Positions 22,190 through 33,814 of a DNA stretch of 64,000 bases are shown here, one piece after another. The translations under genes and the position numbers were made by a program. Source of the stretch: Buddleja alternifolia (lineage: Eukaryota > Streptophyta > Magnoliopsida > Lamiales > Scrophulariaceae); the NCBI GenBank assembly GCA_019426215.1, contig CM033393.1, positions 22,198,591 through 22,262,590 on the forward strand, given 5' to 3'. Positions within the stretch are counted from its first letter, which is position 1. Every line of letters starts with the position of its first letter. The notes below the pieces were generated by a model, which was given only the letters and a program-made list of their open reading frames with translations, made no database searches and was not told the origin of the DNA.

Positions 22190-23805
22190 ATGCAGGTACC
22201 TAGAGCCAACACCGATACCTCAATTTGGTACATAGATAGTGGGTCGTCGAGACATATGACTGGATCAAAGGATCTCTTGATCAACTATCGTGCAACCAAT
22301 GGTCCTCAAGTTATATTCGGTGATAATTCTAAAGGTAAAATTAAAGGTATAGGTATCATGCATAGGGGGAACATCATGATCAATGATGTATACTATGTTG
22401 AGGGTCTTAAACATAATCTCCTAAGCATAAGTCAATTTTGTGATAAAGGCTTTGAAATTAAATTTTCTAGTGACTTGTGCGAGATAATCAATGTTAAGAC
22501 AGGATCTACTAAATTAAAAGGAAGAAGAACAAACAATGTATACTTAATAGATTGGGATTCAACATTAGATAACAACCCTACATGTTTCGTAGCTAAGAAT
22601 CAAAATGAATTGGGTTGGTTATGACATAAAAGAATGAATCACCTCAATTTTAAGGCAATCTCTCAATTAATATCGCTAAATCTTGTAGAGGGATTACCCA
22701 GGGGTTCCTTTAATAAAGATCGCTTATGTGATGCTTGTCAAATGGGTAAGCAAGTTAAATCATCTTTTAAGAAGAAGCTTCATCTATCGACCTCTCGAAT
22801 ACTTGAATTACTACATTTAGATTTGTTTGGTCCTATTCAAATCATGAGCGTTAGTGGTAAAAAGTATTCACTAGTAATAGTTGATGATTTCTCACGCTAT
22901 ACATGGGTAGAATTTTTAGCATCTAAAGATGAAACTAGTGCCAAGCTCACCTCTCTAATTCGTCAACTACAAAACTCAAAAGATATAAAAGTGACAAGAA
23001 TTAGAAGTGATAGAGGAACTGAATTTACTAACCATATTGTTGAGAAATTTTGTAAAGACTTTGGAATACTTCATGAGTATTCAGCGCCTAGAACACCTCA
23101 ACAAAATGGAGTTGCCGAGCGACGGAACAGAACGCTTAAAGAAGCCGCTAGGACTATGTTAGCCGAGTCTAAGCTGCCTCAAAGGTTTTAGGCCGAAGCT
23201 ATCAACACTGCTTGCTACACTCAGAATTGGTGTATGATCAACAAGCAACATGAAAAGACTCCATATGAGTTATGGAAGGGACGTAAGCCGAATGTTTCAT
23301 ACTTTCATGTATTTGGTTCAAAATGTTTCATTCATAACAATGGATCCCAAAGCCTAAAGACATTTGATCCTAAAGCAGATGAAGGAATCTTTCTAGGATA
23401 CGCCAAAAATGGAAAGAGCTTTCGCATCTTAAATAAGATCAAATCGAAGGTTGAAGAATCCATTCATGTTGTATTTGATGATGCTAACCAAGAACCGAGT
23501 AAGGTTAATATTAATGATGAAGGAATTGAAGATTTATCTCAACAAGCGTCACAAATCAATCTGTGTGATGATAGTGATATTGATGAAGATAATGAAATCA
23601 TTGTACCTAATCCTAAGATTACTCGTAAAGATATCAACGATGATATTGCAAGAAACGCTGATGATCATGAAGGGAATGTTCATCAAGAGCAAACTCAAAC
23701 TGTAAACACTGAAGCGCTTACGCAAGGAATTGGTCAAGCGCCTGCACAGCCTAATCAAGCGTTAGATCAATCTCTTAACCCGTTCCAACCAGAAAAAAAT
23801 GGCTC
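22190..23805 (+). pseudogene. pro-int: Copia B protease and integrase
   Basis: The frame starts at ATG 22190, directly after an in-frame TGA at 22187-22189. The protease signature WYIDSGSSRHMTG is at about 22225-22263. Integrase has an intact zinc domain (HKRMNH at about 22625-22642; CDAC at about 22730-22741) and all three catalytic residues: Asp in LHLDLFGP (about 22813), Asp in RSDRGTEF (about 23005) and Glu in NGVAERRN (about 23110). Breaks: TGA at 22622-22624 and TAG at 23189-23191, both where Trp is expected. The C-terminal KTPYELWKGRKP and FLGYA patterns are present, then an acidic linker. Near 23780-23807 one extra C and one extra A, compared with the second copy, shift the frame before RT. 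Confidence 0.88.
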
Positions 23806-25440
23806 AGAGACCATCCACCAGAACTAATTATTGGAGATATTGGAGCACCTGTTAGAACCAGAGCCGCTACAATAAATGAGGCCATGTTTGCAAGATTCAT
23901 ATCTCAAATGGAACCAAAGAAAGTGGATGAAGCGCTTAACGATCCAAGTTGGATTGAAGCCATGCAAGAAGAGCTAAATCAGTTTGAAAGAAATAAGGTA
24001 TGGACGCTAGTACCAAGGCCAACTCACTAAGGAGTTATTGGGACTAGATGGGTTTATAGAAACAAAATGGATGAGAATGGTACTGTAATTAGAAACAAAG
24101 CCAGACTTGTAGCACAAGGATACTGTCAAGAAGAGGGCATCGACTTCGATGAGACATACGCTCCTGTCGCCCGTCTTGAAGCCATTCGGATGTTTCTAGC
24201 GTTTGCAGCATTTAACAAATTTACAGTGTATCAAATGGACGTAAAGAGTGCATTTCTGAATGGTAAACTCCAAGAAGAAGTATATGTGGAGCAACCACCA
24301 GGATTCATCAACAACCATGGGAAAAGTATGGTCTACAAATTGGACAAGGCACTTTATGGTCTTAAACAAGCACCAAGAGCATGGTATGACACTCTTTCTA
24401 TCTTCCTTATAGGTAAAGGCTTTTCAAAAGGCAGCGTTGACACAACGTTATTCAAAATTACCCATAATGAAGATATTCTCCTAGTTCAAATTTATGTTGA
24501 TGATATTATATTTGGATCTACCAATAAGCGTCTATGTGAGAAATTTTCGAAAATGATGCAAGATCAATTTGAAATGAGCATGATGGGTGAATTAACTTTC
24601 TTCCTAGGATTACAAGTTAAACAACTCCCTAATGGCATATTCATAAACCAAACTAAATATACTAGAGATATGATCAAGAAATTTGGTATGGAAAATGCAT
24701 CACCTTCCAAAATTCCAATGAGCCAAACGCTTAAGCTAGATAGAGATGATAATGGAAAGAAAATTGATATCACTAACTATAGAGGTATTATTGGATCACT
24801 TCTTTATCTTACAGCTAGTAGACCTGATATTATGTTCTCAGTATGCATGTGTGCACGATTTCAAGCTGATCCTAGAGAATCACACTTAATTGCTGCTAAA
24901 AGGATCCTTAAGTACCTAAAAGGCACACAAAATGTGGGCTTATGGTATCCTAGGGATTCTCCTTTTGAACTAATTGGTTATTCAGATGCAGATTTTGCAG
25001 GATGCAAAATAGATAGAAAAAGTACTAGTGGAACATGTCAATTTCTAGGTGATAGACTAATTTCATGGCATAGTAAGAAGCAACAGTCCATCGCTACTTC
25101 CACCGCTGAAGCTGAGTATGTAGCCGCTGGAAGCTGTTGTGCACAGATCCTTTGGATGAGGCAACAACTTAGAGACTATGGAATAATCCTAGATCCAACT
25201 CCTATCCATTGTGACAATCAAAGCGCCTTAGCAATGACTCAAAATCCAGTTCTTCACTCTAGAACCAAACACATTGACATTCGCTATCACTTTCTACGTG
25301 ACCACGTTCAAAAGAAAGATATCTCCATGCACTTCATCGGTACAGAAAAGCAACTGGCAGATATCTTCACCAAAGCGCTCAACGAACAACGTTTTCTCAC
25401 TTTAAGAAGTGAACTAGGTATGATTGATCTAAATGTTTAA
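23806..25440 (+). pseudogene. RT: Copia B reverse transcriptase and RNase H
   Basis: From the frameshift the frame runs through the RT approach ([20 protein letters not shown]) to a TAA at 24028-24030, where the second copy has CAA. It is then open from ATG 24067 to the natural stop at 25438-25440 (457 codons). RT motifs: [22 protein letters not shown] (catalytic Asp) and YVDDIIFGS (catalytic Asp pair, about 24496-24522). RNase H follows from about GYSDADFAG (24979) through [10 protein letters not shown] and [12 protein letters not shown] to the terminal LADIFTKAL block. The RT and RNase H domains themselves look intact and could have been active very recently. The same segment at 47798-49171 differs at roughly 0.8% of positions. 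Confidence 0.92.
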
Positions 25441-25477
25441 TCATTCGAAACATCATACTTTTGTTAGGCATGAAATT

Positions 25478-25530
25478 AGGGGGAATTCACTTTATTTTAT
25501 GTAATTTATGGGGAACCTACATAGGGGGAA
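25478..25530 (+). other. Repeated polypurine-like motifs after Copia B pol
   Basis: AGGGGGAA occurs at 25478-25485 and 25523-25530, soon after the pol stop; a similar AGGGGGAAA sits in the terminal tract at 30867-30875. Multiplied polypurine tracts downstream of pol are, as I recall, a reported Sirevirus trait. The rest of the 1.19-kb spacer (25441-26627) is AT-rich with no gene that I can support. Confidence 0.6.
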
Positions 25531-26627
25531 CCTTAAAAGAACTAACTATATTTAAGTGAATATGACCAAAAATGTTTTCCCTTGCATCGGTCATACGCAC
25601 TTAGCACCATACACTTAAATCATTCGGACGCTTATTACACAAACCTTTCTTAGCGTCTGTGCTTCTTTCAAAACACTAAACGCTTAAGCTTATTCCCAGT
25701 CAAGCGCTTAGTAAAATGTATTTCAAATGAAGCGTACCTTACCCGACGCTAAACAAAAATTAATGGATTAGTCAATCAATGCAATTAATGTTGACTTGAC
25801 ATCTCTTATTTTTGTTCAAGAAAACCCAAGGGTACTCATTGTTTTTTTAAAAAGTTGGTTCAGCTTATGTACACGTGTAAATACACTCACCATGTATTCT
25901 GGGCGAGTACATCTAACGCTGAATATTTTAAAATTATACTCTAAAGTAAACACTGACACCAACAGTATGTTGTCATTTATCGAAACCAGTGTGAGAAAAA
26001 TATTCCATCTTCACATATAAATGTTAAACTTTTCATTATTTCACACAAGTGTCAAAAGATTGTAAACAATGTGCTTGAACGCTCAAGCATACAAAGGGAT
26101 TTGGGAAGAATTTCAAATTTGTCGAGCGTCAATATAAAACATCCTTGCAAATAATAAAGTATGACGAGCGTCAAATTTCTGATAGAGCAAAATCATATCT
26201 ACACGCTCTAAATAATCAAAAATTGGCGGGCACTTACATAGTTCTTCAAAATGATAGCTCTCAAACAGTTTGTGATGGTATACGTGTCAACATTTCACAC
26301 GCGCGTGTACCACACTTAAACTCTGAATCGTCTTATTTCAAATCTCTACTCGGACTTCAAAAAATTATATGTGGGAGTTACCAAATGTAACCGTGCCTAC
26401 CTTTTAAAATTCACGTCCACAGTTATCTTGCTCAAAGGCTGAGATCTAATTGATTGCCACGTGTCAAAATCCTAACAAAGAGAGAAAACAAAAATTCAAA
26501 ACTATGTTGCTAAAAAAAAAAAACAAAAACTAATTTTGTGCAGAAAAGAACCCATTTCTACTCAAACTATCTGCAAAAATCTCTCTCTCTCTAAAAGCAA
26601 AAATCTCTCAATCACTCCTTCTCACTA

Positions 26628-29600
26628 ATGGCACCCAAGAAATCTTCTGCTACTTCGACTGGAAAAATCTTCAAGGTAACCGAGGGTCTCGTGGTGGACT
26701 GGAAGTTCCTATACGAACATAACCAAATTGACCTATCGGAGATGATGGACTCTGTTGCCGAGGCTGGGCTCCAGAAGTTCCTAACCAGATATTCATACAT
26801 CTTTCCCGGTGAAGTCGATCACTTCTGGAGAAATGCTAACCTGTCAGAAGACGAGACTTCCATCTCTTGTCTATTTCCTATCTCCAAGAAAGAATCCAAG
26901 TCATTCACTCTTTCTGCCACCACAATCGCTCATAACTTCACCCTACCGAACGAAGGAGCAACCTTGGACACCATCACTGACGAACAAATTGAAGAAGTAT
27001 GGGTCAGAATACGAGCGTATGATGATGTTCCGTACAAACAGTACTTCGAAAAGAAAGATATCGTCAACAGATATCGTGTCTTGGCTGATTTCTGCAGCAA
27101 AAACATTGAATGCAGAGTGGGCACTTTTGACAAGATTAACCCGTTGCAATTTCGCATGATGACCGCCATCCTGCTAAACATCAAAATTAACTGGAGCGCC
27201 TATGTGTTCAGCAGATTCAAGGACTGTCTGCGTACTTCAAACAAACCTTACGGTTTAGTTCTGAGTGACCTGCTATTCAGAGCAGAATGTACATCTTCGG
27301 CTGGATTTACTATAGCCAAACACAAATTTTATGGGCCAAGAATCATTCAGAATCTTTTTAACCCACCAAAGATCGGAGGTGCGGCCAGACCTCTCTCTGA
27401 GCGCCAAGTTGTGCGTGAAGCGTCAGACGAGGAGGCTAAGCGTCCAGCTCCAGAGGAAGCTAAGCGTTCCACTCCGAAGAAAGCCGTGAAACGCCCGGCT
27501 TCCATCTCCTCCGCAGGATGATGAAGCTACGGATGACGATGAAGAGGACATGATTCCTCCCGTAACCCGAAGAACACTGGAAAATGTACTTAAACACATA
27601 GACTTTGCAGAACCTACTATTGCACCCACTCAAGCGCCATCGGCTGAAGGAGTGAACGTGAAGCGTATCTTCAAGAGACGCAGAGGACTACGCAAGCGTC
27701 AAGTCGATGTTACTCCTCCAGAGCCTGAGACTACTGAGCCAAGCGCTCAAGCTACTATTGCTGTTGAGACTAGCTCTCAGGGTAAGTTTATTTCTTCCCA
27801 CAGCAGTTTCTTACCTACTTATGTAGAAGATCCTCCCCTTATAGAGGATATCTGTTATACAGCTCTTCCTCTAGCCGCTGTTCAAGCGCCCAGTGATGTC
27901 CATCTGGATGTCGATATGACAGATGTTGTCGCCATCGCTCATGCAGCCGCCACAGAATTTGCAGGCTTAGAGCTTGATGAACCTGATGTTCCAGAGGTTC
28001 CACTACTACTTACTCTCCCATCTACAACCGAGGCACGCTCAGACAATCAGAGTGACGCTGACGAAATTATCATTCACCAAAACTTCTTTCAGCTGGATCC
28101 TCTAAAGACAATTGATCACTCAGTTGACTATCTACCCCCAGCGCCCGAAGAAGACTTCTTTCCTACCGGATATAATGAAGACAGTCTTATAAATGCGGAG
28201 AATGATATCGTCAAACTTATTAAGTTTGATCTCACTGTCCGAGATACCTTGCTCACCTCAGCGCCCCCGCGACAGGTTCAGGAAAGAAAGACCCCACGAG
28301 CAGATGTTGATTTGGCCTATTATCGCGAGTACGGGCACAGCAAACCAACTGGTCTTGCTCTCAGAGATTTCAACATACGAGTCTATGACCGTGCTTATGG
28401 ACTCATCAATCCCACTGAGAAGCTCTTAAACAGAGAAGGCTACTCTCACTCCTCAACACTCATCAACAGTCCTGCAAATATGTTTTCCGCTAATCCGCTC
28501 CGTTTATGGACGAATAAAGGTGTACATGCCGGAGACCGTCCAACATCTGTCCTTGATATGATTCAGACAGAAGCTGATGCTTATTTTGATAGCGTTTGGA
28601 ATGCTAATTATGAACCAGACAAGCATCGCTTTGAGGCAATCCGAGATATTCACCAGCAAGGATTTCGAGCTATCCTTAATGCAGGGACTGAGTACTGCAT
28701 GACTAAAGTGAATTGGGCTGAAGCGTATATTGGGAGCAAATACAAATTCGAAGAGTTGGTCAGTGATCCTCATCTCTTCAGCGCCTGTATCCATGATAAG
28801 AAGCGAAAATTTGCTCAATATTGCTTACAGAAGCGTCAAAGGAGAATTGGGTCAGTATTGAGGCTTCCTCTGATTCGTCAACACACTGAGCAGTCCTTAC
28901 GCGTAGCGTTGCACAGAATTGCAAACACTCCTCTACGATTTGACACTCAAGCGTCTTCCAGCGACAGTTCTTCACCATCTTGCTTGAATTTCACTTCAAG
29001 TGACTGTGACGACAACTTTCGACTGATGATCAAGCTCATGACTCCCCTCGCTCACTTTGATAGAGTCTTCACAGCCAACCTGCACTCATGGAATGGATCC
29101 CGGATAAACTCCTTCACCGGCTATCCACTCCTTCCCTCCATCCGACAGGAAGTTCATAGTCACTATGACTTCGTCTTATCTTCACTGGAAAGAAACCAAG
29201 CGCTTGCTCAAGCTGTCTACCCCTATTTGGAAGACTACTACACAAGTTACGTTCCTGAATCTCAGAAACTCAACGCTCTTCCAACGGACAGGATGATTGG
29301 CTTTTCTCAACATTACTGCTCCGATGCTATCTTTTCCATCAGCAGAGCGCCTTCCAGAATCTTTCCCAATCACGTACTGGATATCCTTGGTCCAATGTAC
29401 ATTCGGGCCATGGATAGTCCACTTCGCACCTTCATTCAAGGTACTTACCTTCCTACTCTACACTTGAATGCACTTCTACAGAGTGCTACATATCCATATG
29501 CAGATGAGCCATTTGCCGGCATGGACTTCACCTTTACGGACTTTAGCAGTATCGAATCAGTCAATGTTGAAGCGCCAATTGCAAGTATAGATGCACTGCC

Positions 29601-30657
29601 AGCGTCACCCATTGCCGAAGCGCCTGTTGAAAGGTTGCATGTCTTGCCAGCGCCCATTATTGCTGAGGACTCCACAGATCAACCTCAAGCGCCTATTCCT
29701 GTTGACAGTCCATCTGCTTCTGACTCTACTGCTTCCACAAAGTCTATTATTGACCCGGAGCTTCAAGGGACCGTGTTTGACCCTGCTTATCAAGTCCCAA
29801 TGGAATCACTCAAACACACGTCTCGCTTCAAGCTTCCCGTTAATCCTGCGGTTTCTTCTGCTCAAGCGACAGTGACTGAAGGCCTTAAGAAATTTCAGCA
29901 CATGGCTGACGCTACTCAGGCGAGTCACCTGGCCTTGAAAGAAGACATTATCAACCGCTTCACTACTCTAGAGACCTCTCTGACAGACGCTACGCAAGCC
30001 CAACTCCTGGTCATGAAAGAACATTTCGATCAGCGTCTTAACACTCTTGAGGCCTCTATCGCTCAGATTGCTACTCAAATCAGTCTCCTTACTCAGCATT
30101 TTATGCCGACTGATGATGGCAATAAGGGGGAAGAGAAGAAGAAAGGGGAGAAGAGGAAAACTTAAACATCAAGCGCTCAAGATCCTCCTCCGCGGCCCAA
30201 GCGTCAACATACTCCCACTCCTCCTCCTATACAAAATAAAGAGCAAGATCCCTATCCATCTTGGGTAACCACTTTTGCCCCTACTGGAGCGCCCAGTAAA
30301 AGAGAAACTCCAAGAGCGCTCTATCCAGATCTTCCAGTACCTTCCAGAGCACTGCTTGAGCAGTTTGACATACCTCTTTCCAGAGCGTCCATTCCAGAAT
30401 CTACCAATCCAGAAAAAGTAGCTGCGAAACGGAAGATGTCTGATCTAAATCGAACCTTCAGAATCTGCTTAAGGTATATGGGTATTGACCCAGATGAATG
30501 GGATAAGCATTACGTTGCTTTCAAACAAAAGCAAGTAGATGAAAACAAATATATAATCAATAAAGATCATGATGTGATGATGACATTAGAAGATCAAATA
30601 ACTGAGGCAATCCGCGAAGAAATGACCAAGAGATACAAGATCAAGTCACGATCTTGA
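26628..30657 (+). pseudogene. Copia B ORF3 (envelope-position protein), one frameshift and one stop
   Basis: An ORF of about 1,343 codons lies between pol and the 3' LTR, where Sireviruses carry their envelope-like ORF. It opens at ATG 26628. One frameshift near 27497-27521 moves the frame, which then runs open from 27523 to a TAA at 30163-30165 and continues in the same frame to TGA at 30655-30657. The first 240 residues resemble the plant-transposon-protein domain of ORFs in gypsy and Sirevirus elements. Then come acidic and Pro/Ala-rich stretches with repeated APxA and EAP patterns, and a heptad-rich coiled-coil-like segment near 29880-30100. I see no signal peptide or clear membrane segment, so a true envelope role is not supported. 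Function unknown. Confidence 0.75.
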
Positions 30658-30862
30658 TTGTACTTCAGCTTTTCTTGCTTTCATCTCTTCCTTATTTCAG
30701 TTGTAAAAATGCCTGTACCTTCAATGATATATATAATGCATTTTTCAGCTGAAACACCTCGTTGAAGCTCAACTAACCTTAACAAACTTACTAACCAACG
30801 CTAACCTTTATTTTTTGGCCGTCTAACTCTTGAACTATAAAAGAGTAAGTATTGCCATCATC

Positions 30863-30876
30863 AAAAAGGGGGAAAT
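30863..30876 (+). other. Polypurine tract of Copia B
   Basis: AAAAAGGGGGAAAT directly precedes the TG start of the 3' LTR; it is the expected plus-strand primer. Confidence 0.88.
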
Positions 30877-32693
30877 TGTTTGGAATTTCATGTTAGATGT
30901 TTTGATGATGACAATTAGGATTCCATGTTAGACCCCAAGAAATGTAAAGTATAAAGGCTTTCGTAGAACAAATGTATAAGCGCCTGAAAGCTCGTGTCTT
31001 TATACTAGGCTTGTATTTTTATCTTTATAGAGTTTAGACTAAGAATGTGATACTAAATCACTAGAAGAATTCTGTATGAGTCTACCAAGTGATGAAGTTG
31101 AAGATCAAGCGTCTGAAGAAACAGTAAAGATAAAGATTAGTCTCAAGCGTCCGTCAAACGCTAAAAGACTATCCCAGGTTACGAACTCAGCGCTCAAGAT
31201 TTGTTATGGACCTTAGACCAAGTACTTAACACTAAGTCAATGATAGAATTCTGAGTGAGTCTATCAAAGATAAAGTGAAAGGACAAGCGTCTAAAAATCG
31301 GGCAAAGATTGTGACCTTTCTCAAGCGTCTGATTAACAAAGAAGACTACTTTCAAAAAGCCTAAACTCCAAAGGCTCAAGCGCCTAGTTCTCCAAGCGTA
31401 ACCTGAAGATTCAAATCCAAGTTATCAAAGATGCATGAATCAACGGAAATTATTCCCAAACGGAAATAAGACAAGATGCATCAAAAGTCGGATAAGTGCT
31501 ATTAAAATATAAGCACTACAACTTATGGGCAAGCCATATCTTTGACCGAGACTGTCAGATTTATGAAACCAAGACCATGCCTAACCAATTAAATATACCC
31601 AAAGTTAGGATTGTCAGAACTCATGGAATGTTTAGGGAAACGAGATTCCAACCGTGTCCAACGGACAAAATCTCATAACAATCTATAAATAACCTTTTCA
31701 GCAAAAGGGACAAAAAAGAACATAGATATAGAAAAACATCTGGACATAAAAATAAGAAAAATGGTCCAAAACGTTGCTGAATTTTTTTGAGAAAAAGCTT
31801 ATACACTCCAGAGCCGAAACCCTTTAAGTTTTCTCAAATACATTCCTAGACAGTCACCCATATCTCAAACCTCTTTTTAAGAAGAACTTACACTACCATT
31901 GAGATATCTCCAAGTTGTTTGAACTTTCCAAAAACAAACAAACCCGTGACCAAAAACCATCAACACCTTTCATCTGAGTGAGAAAGCTTGTTGATTTACA
32001 AGCAATATTTTTGTGTAAAAAAAGCTTGTGGAAGAAAATCTCTATTGGAGCTGAAATCTGTGTGACCAAGGAGTTTCGAGATCAAGCGTAACTTGCACCA
32101 TTTCTGAGTGAAAGAAGCAAGGGGATAGAAGGTCTTTAGTGGAGCTGAAATCTGTGTGACCAAGGAGTTCCGAGATCATATCCAATCTCCCTCTATTTTG
32201 TAGAAGTCTCTGTGTGACCCTTCGATAATCATCATAGTGGAAAACCTCCCTGATAAAAGGAGAAGAAAGACGTAGCTGGGATTACATCACCCAGTGAACC
32301 TTACAAATATCTTGTGCTATTTACTGCTTTATTGTTTTACTATTCATATTGCATATTCTTTGATAAAGTTTTAAAACAACTAAGCGACTACTTCTAATTA
32401 ACAAATCGAACGCTAAGCTATAAAATACTTCCGCTGTGCTAACCCTGATTTAGTGACTAAACTCTGCCCTACTTTGGTAAGCGTTGAAATCACCAAGTCT
32501 AAGTTAACTTTTCCCAAGCGCCTGAAACAAACGCTTAAGTCATTATCTCTCAAGCGCCGCACCCAGCGCCCAAAGCTTCCCGAGCGTTCAAATACTTCAA
32601 AGTGATACGAAATTTTTGAAGTCGAAAAAGACTTCAGGGTCTATGCAACCCCCCCCCCCTCTAGACCCTTTCGTATACCACTTGGGACCAACA
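30877..32693 (+). repeat. 3' LTR of Copia B
   Basis: Begins TGTTTGGAATTTCATG and ends ACTTGGGACCAACA, followed by the target repeat AAACA. It is near-identical to 18039-19848, with small differences such as an 8-base insertion near 32327 and a different poly-C length near 32650. TATA box TATAAATA at 31684-31691. Pieces of it appear as stripes in the mosaic region 55900-58630. Confidence 0.92.
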
Positions 32694-32701
32694 AAACATA
32701 A

Positions 32702-33814
32702 TCAATGAGCATCGTCCTCAGGTGGCGGAGCATGTGCACGCTGGGCTTCTAACTTATCTAAGCACCGGTGAACTTGAGCTAACTCCTGAATGAGTATGAC
32801 ATTCTGTTGAATGATGTAGAAGTCACTGTCCCGCGGAGAAGCCGTGAATGGTGGGATAAGACCTAAATCGGAAACCGGAGCAGCTTCATCACGAATTGCA
32901 TCTGAAGTGTTTGCAACGTCGGAGTTTTTAATTGAGGCCCAAGTGAGGGGTGTAGGTGGGCCCAGGAATACATCGGATGAAGTACCAATGATGTTGTTAC
33001 GAGCACAGAGCATAGTTATCAATGATGGGAAGGGCAAATTTGTACGCTTGGAGAGGCAACTCTTCATAGCATCAAGGAATGAAACAAATATCACCTGCCC
33101 AAAATCTATGAGCTTGTCTGTCATGAGTCGATGAATTAAGATCGTCCTTTGAATGGTAACAGATGATTTCCCAAAAGTAGGAGTCAAACGAGAAGTGATG
33201 AAATGAAGGCAAAGTTTTGCCTCCGTCTTTAACCGGCCTTGGGGAAAGTTGATCGGATGACCATTAGTTTTCGACGTGTTCCAACTAGTATTTTCAACAC
33301 AAAGCTCATTAAGGATACCCTGAAAATCCACATCTCTATAGTATCTTGCATACTCCTCACAAGTGGTAGAATGAGTCAATCCTAGAATGGTGTTGATGGT
33401 CTTAGGATCAAAGTGAACAAATTCATCCCATACAAATACACGCGTAATTGTAGGATCAACCTTGCGACGTTTGTCGCGGGCATTAGAATAAAACTCGTGT
33501 ACCAAATTTTGACATGCCTCACGGGGAGTTTCCACAAATTTTTTCCAACCCCTATTTTTAACCTTCTGCAGTATCTCGAGCTCCTGGGTTGAAGTACCAA
33601 ACTGAATTCTTTTTTCAAGAACGATAGGTAGAGTTTTAATGTAGCGGTAGTTCTTGTATGCAATGTGTGAAGCAAAATCCGGTGGTAGTGCAAGGGCTTC
33701 CTCAAGTTCTTCAGACTCGGACTCAACAAAGTCCTCCATATAATCCAAATCATCCTCAACTGGACTAGCACAACTGGTACTCGCTGACTGTTTGGCCTTA
33801 GCCCTTTTCGACAT
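32702..33814 (-). CDS. Gypsy C post-integrase ORF, 370 residues (plant transposon protein type)
   Basis: An uninterrupted frame on the minus strand from ATG 33814 to TGA at 32702-32704. The stop falls just before the Copia B insertion point, so the C-terminus is natural. The N-terminus has a short basic, Ser-rich stretch and a strongly acidic segment (residues about 20-45). The central region (about residues 85-290), with patterns VHEFYSNARDKRRKV, FDPKTINTILGL and RLTPTFGKSSVTIQRTILIH, is of the kind annotated as putative plant transposon protein in Athila-like elements. The position after integrase matches the envelope-like ORF of Athila, but I see no membrane segment. It is the best-preserved frame of Gypsy C. 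A truncated copy is at 59226-59935. Confidence 0.75.
   Translation of the reverse strand: MSKRAKAKQSASTSCASPVEDDLDYMEDFVESESEELEEALALPPDFASHIAYKNYRYIKTLPIVLEKRIQFGTSTQELEILQKVKNRGWKKFVETPREACQNLVHEFYSNARDKRRKVDPTITRVFVWDEFVHFDPKTINTILGLTHSTTCEEYARYYRDVDFQGILNELCVENTSWNTSKTNGHPINFPQGRLKTEAKLCLHFITSRLTPTFGKSSVTIQRTILIHRLMTDKLIDFGQVIFVSFLDAMKSCLSKRTNLPFPSLITMLCARNNIIGTSSDVFLGPPTPLTWASIKNSDVANTSDAIRDEAAPVSDLGLIPPFTASPRDSDFYIIQQNVILIQELAQVHRCLDKLEAQRAHAPPPEDDAH

Larger units (their letters stand above)
18039..32693 (+). mobile_element. Copia B: large Sirevirus-like Ty1/copia element with ORF3
   Basis: Nearly identical LTRs (18039-19848 and 30877-32693), a tRNA-Met PBS, a long gag, protease-integrase-RT-RNase H, a spacer with polypurine-like repeats, and a third ORF of about 4 kb before the 3' LTR. 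Total 14.66 kb. The target duplication AAACA at 18034-18038 and 32694-32698 proves an intact insertion, here into Gypsy C. Large gag, copia-order pol and an extra envelope-position ORF are Sirevirus (SIRE/Maximus) traits. The LTRs differ at roughly 1% of sites, so the insertion is recent, yet gag, pol and ORF3 all have stops or frameshifts. Confidence 0.92.

Noticed and set aside
26628..30657. Calling Copia B ORF3 a true envelope glycoprotein
   Set aside because: Position alone suggests it; no signal peptide, membrane span or fusion-like segment can be seen.
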